Below are positions 11,596-23,770 of a stretch of 64,000 bases of DNA, piece by piece (position 1 is the stretch's first letter; each line of letters opens with the position of its first letter). A program made the translations under genes and the position numbers. This DNA is from Acarospora socialis (Eukaryota; Ascomycota; Lecanoromycetes; Acarosporales; Acarosporaceae): positions 2,232,001-2,296,000 of the forward strand of contig JAMYGW020000002.1 of the NCBI GenBank assembly GCA_025617375.2. The letters are read 5' to 3'. The notes under the pieces are model-generated. The model was not told where the DNA came from. It searched no databases and saw nothing but the letters and a program-made list of their open reading frames with translations.

Positions 11596-14273
11596 TTAGA
11601 ACACAGCTGTGAGGCCGCTCTTCGATTGACGCTTGCTGAAGCGTTTTCGGCCCTTGGTGGATTCTGCGTCGGAGTCTCGTTGACTCTTCTGCAATGTATT
11701 TCTGCCTGTGCCATTGTCCATGTGCATGGAAGGGTCACCTCCCAAAGTGCTTGCCGGGCTGGGCAGTTCTCTGAAGGCGTCGTCGCTGCAGTAGGAGTTG
11801 GTCATGGTCTGGGAGATGGCAATTTCCTTGGCGCGTTCGATGGTGTCGAGCCATTCTTGCGTCGAGGCAGCGGTGGCGGCGACGTCGCTTGATGAAGGTT
11901 TGGGGTCTTCAAAGGTGAAGTATTTGTCACGCTGCAGGTCACGGTCGTTAGAGTGAGTAAACAGTGTGTGCCGCCAGAGTGTCTCACCGTATCCACCCGC
12001 CACGTTGTCAAACCCTTGGAGTCTTGCATGCGTCGCCAGGAACAATCAGCATTGAGAAGTGGAATTTCCGTCTTTGATTTCTTCTCTTCTCCACCAGCTG
12101 CGGCCATGATGATGCGAGCACTAGACGTCACCATCACGAGTCGTTGCCGTTTCTTGGTCGTACTACTACCGAAAAACCGTGAAAACTTCTTCGGAGTGTC
12201 ATGGTCGCCATTTGCACCGTTTCTACTATTTGGACTGTGAGGAGCTGGTGCAGAGAAAACGACCAAATTACCGAGCTTGAGAATGCGCTCATTGTTCCTA
12301 GTCAGCACAGGTGACCATTCAATGTCTAGCTGGCTCGGAGGTGGTAGCTCAGTGATGACTCTCGGAGCTGGCCTAGGGATACCGTTACTGGCATTCCCTG
12401 AGGCTATGTGTACCGCCTTGGTACTGTGTGCCGGCGCAATGTTAGGCGGGTAACTTTGCCCATCCTGAGTGCTAGTGGCATTGCCGTTGAGCTTGATAGG
12501 TTCCGCTGGTGGCGGCGTGTAGCTTTTCAGCCTCGGCGCTTTTTGCTTCCATAGCCCCCTGCCCCATGTTACGCCGTTAAAGAACTCATGGCGTTTGGCA
12601 TGTTCGATGGTCAGTCGTGTGGCTGGATCTAGTACCAGAAGCCTCACGATCAAGTCCTTGGCAACCTCTGGAAAGCCTGTCGGGAAATCGTATTCTAGTC
12701 CCACGATCTTTTGAAAAGTCTGGTACTCGTTCGCAGCTTTGAAGGGTGGTCGCCCAGCAAGCAACTGGTAGATGATACATCCGAATGCCCACAAGTCACT
12801 TGCTTTACAAGCGTGCTTGTTCATAAGCAGCTCTGGACTGACGTATTCCGCGGTGCCAACAAACGAATTAGCCCTAGTATCCTTCGATCCATCCATTGGG
12901 TTACCTCCTGAATTGCCGTTAGCGCTGTTGGTACCTTCTTGTTGACGCCGCGACAAGTCCAGAATCTTGGCCGTTCCAAAGTCGGTGATTTTGACGTGCA
13001 TTTGATCGTCTAGCAATACGTTTTCCGGCTTGAGATCTCGATGTATGACCCCTTTTGCATGCATGTAGGAGATCGTGTCTAATATCTGCGCTCCATAAAA
13101 CCTCGTGCATTCTTCGTCGAAAGTGCCCAATCTCTTCAAGACTCCCAACAGCTCTCCACCACTAGCAAGATCTATCACAAAATACAACGAGCGTTCGTCC
13201 TGAAAGGTGTAGTACAGCCTGACCACTCCGGGATGCTCGGTTAGTCGGTTAAGTGTGTCTCTCTCTATGTTGACGTATTTCACCTTCTTCTCCTTGATGA
13301 TGTGTCGCTTGTCAAGCACTTTGATGGCGTACTCCTTTAGCGTCTGCCGGTCGGTCGCCGCCAGCACCGTGCTATATGAACCCTCCCCTAATGTCCGACC
13401 AAAGTTGAAGTCTTTCACACCCTTTTTGACAAAACGTGACACCGGGTTCCCGTCCGCATCCAATTCTTGCCGTACTCCGATAGCGGCTCCTCGCTCCTTC
13501 CAGTCCTCGCTACTTGTCAGGGGCCCTCCATCAATACCATACGGCGAACCTGGCATAGATCCCGGCGTGTTCGGTATTGACCCGCTCATAAGACCTCCAC
13601 CCATGCCTCTAGAGCTCCTCCTCGGCGGTGTTGGCCGGCTGTTTGGGAGCATCTGTTGCTTTTGCCGATATGTCCGGTCATTGTGGCCATCCTCCCTCAC
13701 GGGCACACCAGCTTGCATCGCATTTGAGGCACCTCTCGAATTACTCCTTTTAGGCATCCCCAGTATCGATGATTGTGATGGCTCGCTTGCTAATCGATAT
13801 GACCCTTCTCTTGCCAAAACAGATCCCGAGCCATTTGCAGATGGTAAAGTATACAATACAGACGAAGGACGAGGTGACCCTCCGGAAGGCAGACGTTGAG
13901 CTTGGGGCATGATTGACGGCGAGTGCTGAGGAAACTGAACCTGTTGTTGGTCCTGATATGTCAAGGGGATTGATTGTCTATGTGCGTTTCGAGTTGCGTA
14001 GGGTGTTGGTTGTTGTTTGGGCGATGTAGGAGAAGGGCGAGAAGCGGTTATTGAAGGTGAGGGCGCAGGATTAGAGGCCTCATGTGCCGGTGGAGTATGC
14101 GCCTGGGGGATTGGTCCTTTAGGTGACTTCACCTGCTGTTCTGAATACTGATCCTGCAGGCTTGACGGAAATGTTTCCGTAGGCTGTTCCCCCACCGAGG
14201 CCTGGGATGCATCGTCTGGGTTGGCGATGCGCAGGCCTCCCAGGGACTGGGAGAGACTCAAGTCGCCGTCCAT
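11596..14273 (-). CDS. 3-phosphoinositide-dependent protein kinase 1 (PDK1/Pkh/Ksg1 type), AGC kinase with C-terminal PH domain
   Basis: Exons 11988..14273 and 11596..11931; donor GTGAGA, acceptor CTGCAG, phase 0; about 873 residues. ATG at 14271-14273. Residues 1-285 are disordered. The kinase domain is about 288-566: Gly-loop LGEGSYSTV, YAIKVLDK with the catalytic Lys, HRDLKPEN, DFGTAK, and the activation loop ANSFVGTAEYVSPELL, the PDK1-specific form of the autophosphorylated loop. A spacer inserted between DFG and the activation loop is Asn/Gly/Ser-rich. A PDK1-type PH domain (about 650-790) begins near ERILKLGNLVVFSA and ends in exon 2 (DKYFTFEDPK, then EWLDTIERAKEIA); the splice junction cuts this domain. 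Known role: phosphorylates the activation loops of other AGC kinases downstream of sphingoid base or phosphoinositide signals. The tail is basic (KGRKRFSKRQSKS). Confidence 0.93.
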
Positions 14274-14894
14274 GATCAACTGTCAAACTGCAGACTTCCC
14301 GACAAGAGCAATTAGGGACCGGGAATGACGGAGGACAGAAGCAGTATGAGATCTGGTTGTATGTGTATGCGATGTAACGTCCGTAGCGATTGGCTCTAAA
14401 CGAGATAGGTAATATGCGTGAAATCAACGCCGATCAGTCGCCATAGCTAATAAATTGTTGGATATACCATGCGGAGGGTGGTAGGCACCACTTGTCGACA
14501 CCGATTAATTAGCTCCAAGTCGAAAGAAGAGAACGAGCGACGGGGAGCACTGCACTCGAGAATATACGTAAGGTATAGTACGTAAGGTGGTGCTGAGTGA
14601 GGAGATTACAGTGACTTGATATGACCTCCGATACCAGGTATGACTGGGGTCCGCTTCACAGAGATCAGGTACCACAGCCGACCCTGTGATTGGGTGACGC
14701 AGCTGTCTCTGATGACTAATCATATAGCCCTGCGTTTAAGGTAGGGCCACGCGGAAGGCCGACGCAGATCTCTGTTTCACCTACGGTACGAAGAGCCAAA
14801 CATAGATTTTCAGAATCCCTCTTTATGATCCGCTACTTAGCATGTGTTAAATATATAAACAATATCTACTCGGATCTTCTGAAGTACCATGGGA
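14274..14894. other. Intergenic upstream of the PDK1-type gene
   Basis: 621 bp between two minus-strand genes. It should hold the PDK1 gene promoter. A repeated ACGTAAGGT element occurs twice near 14567-14588. No gene recognised. Confidence 0.4.
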
Positions 14895-15578
14895 CTACTC
14901 CTTGGGTGGGCCTTTGCGGACAACAGAAGGTTTGAAATACTTCTGGTAATGTTGTAGGTCAAAGGATCCCTCCACAAGCTCTTTGCTGTTCGGATCTCCA
15001 GCCCAGCAGAACGTTCGACAGCCAAGTAGGCTTTCTCCATTGCTCAACTCAATCTGGCACGAACACCATGTATAAACCGAAGTCTCATACTCTTTGAGCC
15101 GAAGAAATTACGACAGGCTGTCGACCTTCCACGCCGTCCCGAACACCTTCCCACCTTCGTGTGGTAGCAGAGTCGGATATATTCCCCACATCTTCATCAT
15201 GAAGCCTCTTACCCATCCTTCTTGAACGGCGGGAATTTCCCGAAGTCCAAGGACAGCTTGTAGGACTTCAGGATCCATCAGGGAGCCATAGAAGAAGAAA
15301 AAGCACGGCTTGAAAGGTGGCTCAGCCTCTTGAGGCGTAGAGTTAACCTTGGTGGCTACGGTGAACCTCTGCTCAAGACCAGACCATGACCCATCGAGTC
15401 TAGATGTATGAGAGGGGGGCGGAGTTGGTGCAGGTACTCGTAGCGAAGCCCTTGCTGCTGGAGGAAGTGGTGGAGGCGGAGGAGGTGGATGAGGTGGAAC
15501 ACCTACGTTCGGTGAGGTCTGGATAAAATGTTGCGCAGAGTCTCCGCTTTCGCAGTCATTGCGATTTGTTCGGTTCAT
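14895..15578 (-). pseudogene. AIG2/gamma-glutamylcyclotransferase-like gene interrupted by an in-frame stop
   Basis: ATG at 15576-15578. The first 85 residues are Pro-rich and variable. The GGCT-like fold then begins with FFFYGSLMDPEVLQAVLGL, continues through GFMMKMWGIYPTLLP and GKVFGTAWKVDSLS, and meets TAA at 15108-15110. Reading on in the same frame gives FLRLKEYETSVYTWCSCQI, RTFCWAGDPNSKELVEGSFDL and HYQKYFKPSVVRK up to TAG at 14895-14897, which is exactly the rest of the family. No frame shift separates the halves, and no intron with usable signals removes the stop while keeping frame. CAA to TAA would explain it, since Gln suits this position. The stop removes the Glu of the YE motif that is catalytic in this fold. 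Alternatives are a sequencing error or read-through; as it stands it looks like a recently inactivated gene or a strain allele. Confidence 0.75.
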
Positions 15579-16441
15579 CCGGGCACTTCAACCTCTGGAC
15601 AAGCCTGAATTGCTGCTCTGTGGTCGGAGGGCTATCGCTGTCCGTCTAGCTCTAGTATTACTGAAATTACTTCACGGGAAGACTGCGAGCGCCCATTTCT
15701 AAGCGGCCTACCACTTTGGAACCTGGATAAGCATGATGTGGAATCGTAAGCACGTGATGACGAGATTAGCGAGTCATAGCCCAGGCGAAGAACCTCAAAA
15801 TACAGTACTAGGAGGAACTGACAGTGGAAGAACTCCTTACCTGGTAGGGTAAGAACTAGCAACCTGTGGCTCCTTGTTTCGTAGATAGTGCGATATCATG
15901 TTTCCCGGATCTGTTCAATCTGTATCTCATGACGGTTGGCTTGATGCTAATGTGATTGAGTGGTACTGATTGTTAGTAGGTTTCATATGGAAGACGTTCT
16001 TCTCACGTCTGTCTCTGATTGCGCTGGCCTTGTATAAGTTCCGGCCCATACCATCTTTTTGGATTATATTCTGCTTCATCTGTTGTCATGAAAAAGGACT
16101 TTGCAATATTACCTCAAGAATGTATGACAGTGGTGGATGCCAATGTCTTGTAAGGTCATAGTACCGCCGTTTCAGACACGAACAAAGAACGTCCGTTTTC
16201 TGCTTGCAGCACAATTAGGAAACTCACAACCCATTATAGCAGTCACCATGATGTTTGTTAATGGTGGTTTCCAGGAAGGGCTTGGCTGTGAGAGCAGCTT
16301 CCTTGTGTAAACTCTTGCACCTTCCTTTACCTGCACATTCAATATCAAAGAACCGTAAGTACTGACTCTTGTCTCTCAAGATGTTTCTTGTTATTCAGAT
16401 TTCAATGTTCATGAACAGTATGTGATTTGAGCTCCGACGTC
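15579..16441. promoter_or_regulatory. Divergent intergenic region between the AIG2-like gene (-) and a large disordered protein gene (+)
   Basis: 863 bp without a supported gene. On the right a GTAAGT at 16354 and CAG sites near 16397 could mark a 5' UTR intron of the gene starting at 16442. The short ATG frame at 16411 (five codons) would be an upstream ORF if transcribed. Confidence 0.35.
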
Positions 16442-18757
16442 ATGCTGCGTCTTCCTCCCTCGCAAATTGGCTTGGCTCCAATTGATATAAAATGCCATGT
16501 GGATCGGATTCCGTTCCACAAGTCAATCCGTTCATTACCACAATGCACAAGGGAACTGATTACCCGAGGACAGGCGTACGCCGCCAAGCACAGGCCAGGA
16601 CATGACTATTCAATAGTGGATCCCTATAGCTGTCCGTCTTCCAGTCATACCGATTTCGCCGCTGACAGCAGTCCAGATGAATCAATCTTGGCAAGAGACG
16701 CGGTTCCCGAGCGCGACAGGATGTTTTGGAAAGGAGTGGTTGCACGGGCAGGAAGCTCTTCGAATGGCCACCGCTATCTGAATCCGCCGCTTTCACAGCT
16801 TGAGCCAGCGATGACATTGGCGGAAATGTTCGCTGCTGCGACTGCGGCTCGGTCTCCTGACAGTTCCGAAGACGCCTCGAGGCTAGAGCCTTCATCCTCG
16901 GATGAAGAGTACAACGAACATTTGACCGGAGACGAGGGAGACCAATGTGATCAACTGCAGCGTTCGGATGATTGGGTGCAGCACCACGTTTCTGAGCGTC
17001 GTTCATTGCCAGATAGACGGGATCTATCCGAAGACAGAGAGAATCACAATGGAGCAACGGCCCATCTTGGGTTCTTTGAGTCTGACCAAGCCGACGTGAT
17101 GTCCGTAGAAGAAGATGACAGCGATGCTGAGAGTAAATCATCTAACCAAATGGATCTTGACGGCAGTGCTGAAAGACGAGTCCCCTATGGAGTTCGCCGG
17201 GCGTCTTTGACTTCCAATCTCTCTGCCTTACAGATCGGTGAGCCTGTGCGCTCTTCACATATCCCAGGCGCCCGTGTCGTTTCGGAGACGATGTACGGCT
17301 CGAGCGACAGTGATGAGACGCCGACGTCATCATCTTCGGGTAGCTCTTCGAACGATCAATCTAGGGTTCAGGTTCCACAACGGGCCATGTTTCCGCGCTC
17401 TCCAGGGTGCAGAACTGGCCTTACCCTGGCGGCCATCAGTGGCCATTCGAGCACCAGTGGAGACAGTTTGAACTCATCTCCTCTTTCGAGCCATCTAGAA
17501 GATGAATCCGGGGGCCGTGCTGCTCCTTCAAGTACGGAGGTCTACAGACGTGGGTCGAATTTACCGCGCTCGCGCCTGCACATCTCCTACGCGGCGACTT
17601 CAAGTTCGCCAGATAAGCGTGGGAGCGCTCACGCCTTGATCGGCGTTAGTCCAAGGGACCGCAGGACCAACAAACCGAGAAGTGAGGGCAACTCCGTCGT
17701 CGAATCAGTAATGGATGGAGCTGTTGAGAATACCTACTATGAAGAAGATGAAGATTCAATGTCTGACGGCGAGCTTACTGAGCTGACCTCTTCACCTCCG
17801 GAGCCGGTCTACCATGCTGACGGTGCCGTTGGATATTTCACAAGAGAGCAGCACAGCCTCTTGCCACAGTCACCTCCTGGTTCTCAGACCACTGCAAATA
17901 TGTCCGGCATTCTCCAAAGCCCAGGGACAATGTCTTCCCCAGGTCTCCATCCCGACACGCTACCCCCGCCGTTCTCGGCATCAGCACGTACAGTCTCGTT
18001 CAACCAGTCCCTACCCTCGTCGCCAGCAAGTCAATACTTCAGTCCATTGTCAACACCCCTTCGCTCGTCTCAAAATCTGCACGAAGCGGCCGTAACCCCC
18101 AGCCAGTTCAACATACTCTCCAGACCCTCTCTTTCCTCGCTTCCATACGACGGCTCCCGCACCGCCGCCTTCCACGCACGCCTCGCAGAACTCGCCGACA
18201 GCTCAGAAGCGTCCCAATCCTCAACTCCTGTCCACGAGACGCCAGACCGACTCCCCACGCCCATCATGCCGCATGGGCAACCACACACATCCAGTTCCAT
18301 CCCCAGCCAATCCCCACAACAACCCACTCGGACGCCCCGCAGCGCCATGCGCGTCTACGACGACCGTCTGCCCCCTCACACGCAGCCGCAAACTCCTCGG
18401 TATTTCCAGCGCGAGCAACTGCCCCCGGACGCCTACTACACCGAGCCCACCGCACACATGCGAGCCGCACACGCGCGTAACCGCTACGTCACGCCAACCA
18501 ATCGCCTCGGCCGGCTCGGAACCCGGACGCCCAGCGCGCGCATCGAGCGGAGGTTATTCGGGTGGAGCGATTCGCCCGGCATGGGATCGGACTATCTGGA
18601 GGACGATGAGCAGGAGAATACAAGCGTCGAGGAGGAGCTGGCGAGGAGGTTGGAGACTTTGAGGAGGTGGCGCCAAGTGGCGGAACGGGAGAGGGAGGAC
18701 AGGGAGGGGCGGTTGGAGAGCACGCCGCCGAGGGAGGAGAGGTTTGGGTGGGAGTGA
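16442..18757 (+). CDS. Large Ser/Pro-rich disordered protein, conserved-looking at both ends, function unknown
   Basis: One exon of about 771 codons from ATG 16442; the frame is open a few codons further left but without an ATG. The N-terminus (MLRLPPSQIGLAPIDIKCHV) looks structured. The middle is dominated by Ser, Pro, Asp and Glu with acidic patches (EEDEDSMSDGEL near residue 440). The C-terminus carries motifs that look constrained: NRYVTPTNRLGRLGTRTPSA, RIERRLFGWSDSPG, and a final charged coiled coil (EEELARRLETLRRWRQVAER) ending in ERFGWE. Many SP/TP sites suggest regulation by proline-directed kinases, which is inference. No known domain recognised; a cell-cycle or cytoskeletal scaffold is possible but unproven. 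Confidence 0.75.
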   Translation: MLRLPPSQIGLAPIDIKCHVDRIPFHKSIRSLPQCTRELITRGQAYAAKHRPGHDYSIVDPYSCPSSSHTDFAADSSPDESILARDAVPERDRMFWKGVVARAGSSSNGHRYLNPPLSQLEPAMTLAEMFAAATAARSPDSSEDASRLEPSSSDEEYNEHLTGDEGDQCDQLQRSDDWVQHHVSERRSLPDRRDLSEDRENHNGATAHLGFFESDQADVMSVEEDDSDAESKSSNQMDLDGSAERRVPYGVRRASLTSNLSALQIGEPVRSSHIPGARVVSETMYGSSDSDETPTSSSSGSSSNDQSRVQVPQRAMFPRSPGCRTGLTLAAISGHSSTSGDSLNSSPLSSHLEDESGGRAAPSSTEVYRRGSNLPRSRLHISYAATSSSPDKRGSAHALIGVSPRDRRTNKPRSEGNSVVESVMDGAVENTYYEEDEDSMSDGELTELTSSPPEPVYHADGAVGYFTREQHSLLPQSPPGSQTTANMSGILQSPGTMSSPGLHPDTLPPPFSASARTVSFNQSLPSSPASQYFSPLSTPLRSSQNLHEAAVTPSQFNILSRPSLSSLPYDGSRTAAFHARLAELADSSEASQSSTPVHETPDRLPTPIMPHGQPHTSSSIPSQSPQQPTRTPRSAMRVYDDRLPPHTQPQTPRYFQREQLPPDAYYTEPTAHMRAAHARNRYVTPTNRLGRLGTRTPSARIERRLFGWSDSPGMGSDYLEDDEQENTSVEEELARRLETLRRWRQVAEREREDREGRLESTPPREERFGWE

Positions 18758-19010
18758 GGGGTTGGGGGGAGGTGTTAGGTTTATGGGTATTGGTAGTTGA
18801 GGAAGAATTAGCGTCGTTGGTGTGTTCATACGGTATGCATTGGTGGATGGCAGCATTGGGGCACCTACATCTGGGGTCATTCGGGTTTGTTGTCGGGTTG
18901 GCTATCCGTATTCAGAAAGCTGTTATTGTATTCTTACCTTCCTATTATCCAACTACTTGGTCCTCCTAGGCCGAATACACTTCAGAGTCGACATCCCTCA
19001 TCATCACCCC

Positions 19011-20018
19011 TCAACCCTCCCGCCTCGCCATCCACTCCTCCGCCTCCCCCTTCCACTCCTCCCGCCACCGACTCAACGGCGGCCTCCCCTCCACCAAATC
19101 TCCGACCCCCCACAGCATCCTCTTCCGATCCGTCCTCTCGTCCACATCATTATCCGGACACACCACATAAAACGCCCCTTCCCCCATCTTCCGCTCCAAA
19201 AACGCCGCCGCCTGCTCCGGCGCCCACGCACCCGCCGGTTTCTCCCTCGCGGACCCGGGCTCGCCGCCCGACAGGCCCGTGAACGTCCAGCCGGGGATCA
19301 GCAGGTGGACGGAGAGGGCGGGCGTGGCGCGCAGGTCGTAGGCGAGGTGTTCGGCGAGCGTCTTGAGCGCGGCCTTGCTGGCGTTGTAGGCCGGGTTGCC
19401 GGGCGGGTTGGTAATGCCTTGCTTGGAGCCGGTGAGGACGATGGCGCGCGCGTGCTGTGGGGAGGAAGTGGACGGGGAGCGGAGGAGGGGGAGGTAGGTG
19501 GCGAGGCCGTTGATGGCGCCGAAGAGGTTCGTGTCGAGGATCTAGATGTCACGCACGTCGTGTGTGGCTTGTCAGAACCTTTCCTCTTTTTTGGGCGGGG
19601 GAAGTTCGATCGCAGCGCTTCTCGAAAGGGGTCAAAGCTGCCTCTTCTGCCCTCGCAAGACGTCTGTACATTGTTATGTTTTTGATTGTATGGTAAGATA
19701 TCCTACCTTGTGGAAATACTCCACGTCCTCCCAATCGCCCTTAAGTCCGATCCCCGCGTTCAGCATCAGGAAATTCACCATCCCCACCTTCTCCCGCAGC
19801 GCTCGCCATTCGTCGAGATTGCTCACGTCTACCGTGTACGTCTCCGTGCCGCCGCCGAGTGCCGTTTTCGCGGCGGCGAGGAGGCGCGGGTTGACGTCGA
19901 CCAGCGCCAGATTCATGCCGTGCGACTTGCAGAGGTGCGCGACGGCGAGCCCGATGCCCGAGGCGCCGCCGGTGATCAGGGCCGTGGCGCCGGCGCGGAA
20001 GACGGGGTGGGTGGGCAT
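19011..20018 (-). CDS. Short-chain dehydrogenase/reductase (SDR)
   Basis: Exons 19707..20018 and 19011..19541; donor GTAGGA, acceptor ATCTAG, phase 0; about 280 residues. ATG at 20016-20018. The Rossmann dinucleotide site is TALITGGASGIGLAVAHLC near residue 13, with an acidic residue at the end of beta-2 (LALVDVNPR) that favours NAD over NADP. LMLNAGIG gives the NAG motif. Exon 2 carries the catalytic set: Ser in VLTGSKQG and Tyr/Lys in YNASK. The C-terminal part LIPGWTFTGLSGG is typical of classical SDRs. Substrate cannot be read from the sequence. The 3' end faces the large disordered protein gene 250 bp away. Confidence 0.88.
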
Positions 20019-20655
20019 TGTTGTCGATTGCGGGAGTCGGGTGAGTTTTGTGTGTGGAGGGGTTGTTGTGGTGGGTTGGAGGGCAGTGCTTTGGTTTGGG
20101 CGGATGGTCGGGTTGACGGAGTTAAGGGTGGTGAGGGGGTTTGTCTGTGCTTTATGGGTTGTGGATCTTTCTCAATGCCTTTTCGACATCGCTGTAGTCT
20201 GCTCCGTACTAAAGACCTGGGGATTGGTGGAGTTGTGGTGGGGATGTGCAAAACGTAGGTCGCATAGGGTGAGGGTTGGTGGTGGAAATGTGAATGGTGT
20301 CGGGGCGAGACATTGTCGGCCGTACAGTGACGATGGATCTATAAATCCAGGCACTGTCTGAGAAAGCCCTTCTATGAGCATACTGAGCGGTGGCTGGTGG
20401 TCTTCAGTGCACCCTCGGAATCGAACAATCAAGACAGGCGGAGAGGGAACGCTTTAGCGAGATTTTACGCGGTGATGCTCTCTCTAACTCTATTATATCC
20501 GCGAAGATAAACTATCTTCTCAGTTCCACAGAAGAGCGACGCTTCTGCGAGCAAAGGAAACAACTCCTGATATCTAGTCCACCGATGCCCTTCGCATGCC
20601 CCTTTATCCGTAAGTAATACGAACAAACCACAGAGTACCCGTTCTAATACAATCA
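20019..20655. other. Intergenic between the SDR promoter and the UDP-galactopyranose mutase 3' end
   Basis: 637 bp, both flanking genes on the minus strand. Open frames here are short and without family resemblance. Should hold the SDR promoter. Confidence 0.4.
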
Positions 20656-22525
<1,870 letters not shown>

Positions 22526-23770
22526 TTTGCCTTGCAGCAGCTCTTGGAAGCTGGGGACTCTGTTCAGTGTTCTCCTCGCCAAATTCAACATGAATCAACC
22601 GAGTAGCGTTTGAATCGGCAGTCAGAATTGAAAGTTCTGAGGGACACGCAAGCTTTTGCACCATCAAATATAAGTCTTACAGCACGGAAGGCAAATTCGT
22701 TGTTAGTCAGTAAGTGCAAGAAAACAGATACGCCGTCTCGAAAATTATACGGGTAATGCAAGGATCAAGAAAGGGGTGGGGATCTTCTATACCTAAATAA
22801 TATCGACACGGCCTCGATATAAGTCGCAAGGGGTCTGGCACTAGTGGCGCATGAAACGACCTTGTCGATCTCATTGGTTTAACAAATATAACAGATACCT
22901 CGTTTTGACAGGTTTACGGAGTTTACAACCAAGCCAATCTATATCTACCTAAGTTAGGTAATGTGTATGGAGTTCGAGTACTCCGTAGGAACACCCACCA
23001 TGAGTACCCTACTTTAGGAGGCCTGAACTTCACAGACAAACAGATCGTGATATGTGGACAGGGTGCTGGGAAGTGCAGTGAGCGTAATTGACCGATCAGA
23101 TCTACAATATCAGCCTCGAAGGGCCATGAGGCTCAAGCTTGATCTGGTCGAAGACATCATCGAGTGGGACCTGATACTCAAGACTCGTAGATGTCTGAGG
23201 ATCGGTGAAGATGTGCCAATCAAGTATGCATGTAACACCGAGTGCGCGCACTGAAACAAACAATGTACCTATGCGGGCCGGGAGATTGCTATAAGTGCAT
23301 GGCTTCGGTCTGTGGGTCGATCCTGTTGCCTGCTATGATCTTATGGTGAAGGAGACCTTCAAAGACATGCCCCCTTCTCAAGACGTGCATGTAACCTTGA
23401 ACTCGGTCTTCTTTTTCACAAAGAAGAAGAAGAAAAAGAAGAAGACGAAGCAAAAACTACGGGCATAACGTAAGCCACAAGGTAGGTATTTTTGACCATC
23501 GCTTAAGAGTCTAGAGGACGCTAATGGAACGCCAGAATCCGCCTTCCGCAACTGTCCTGAGGAGTTCGTACGACGACCGGGGGTTCTGCCGGATCATTCA
23601 GTCCACTTCTCTTCGTCATTAAGCACTCAAAGTCATACAACTCAGCTTTCTAGGATCACGGCAGGCCAACTTCTCGTCACTCCCTCACTCTGTTCTCTTT
23701 GGGCAGCCTTGAGCGGTCGCGACCGTTCAATCTCCAAACCTTCTTCACTTCACAACAATCGCCCTTAACA
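22526..23770. promoter_or_regulatory. Shared divergent promoter region of the galactofuranose gene pair
   Basis: 1.24 kb between the ATGs of the mutase (-) and transporter (+) genes. It contains CCAAT at 22934-22938 and its inverse ATTGG at 22873-22877, a palindrome-like ACCTAAGTTAGGT near 22948, and a purine tract of GAA units at 23420-23451. The stretch 23560-23760 is pyrimidine-rich, as fungal leaders often are. Co-regulation of the two genes from here is inference. Confidence 0.5.
23420..23451 (+). repeat. GAA-rich purine tract
   Basis: About ten AAG/GAA units with small interruptions. A short CTTCTTTTTC lies immediately to its left, so the two can pair as an imperfect hairpin. Confidence 0.7.

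Noticed and set aside
18822-19685. Plus-strand frame of 287 codons opposite the SDR gene
   Set aside because: It is the complement of a GC-rich coding exon; the SDR on the other strand has complete catalytic motifs.
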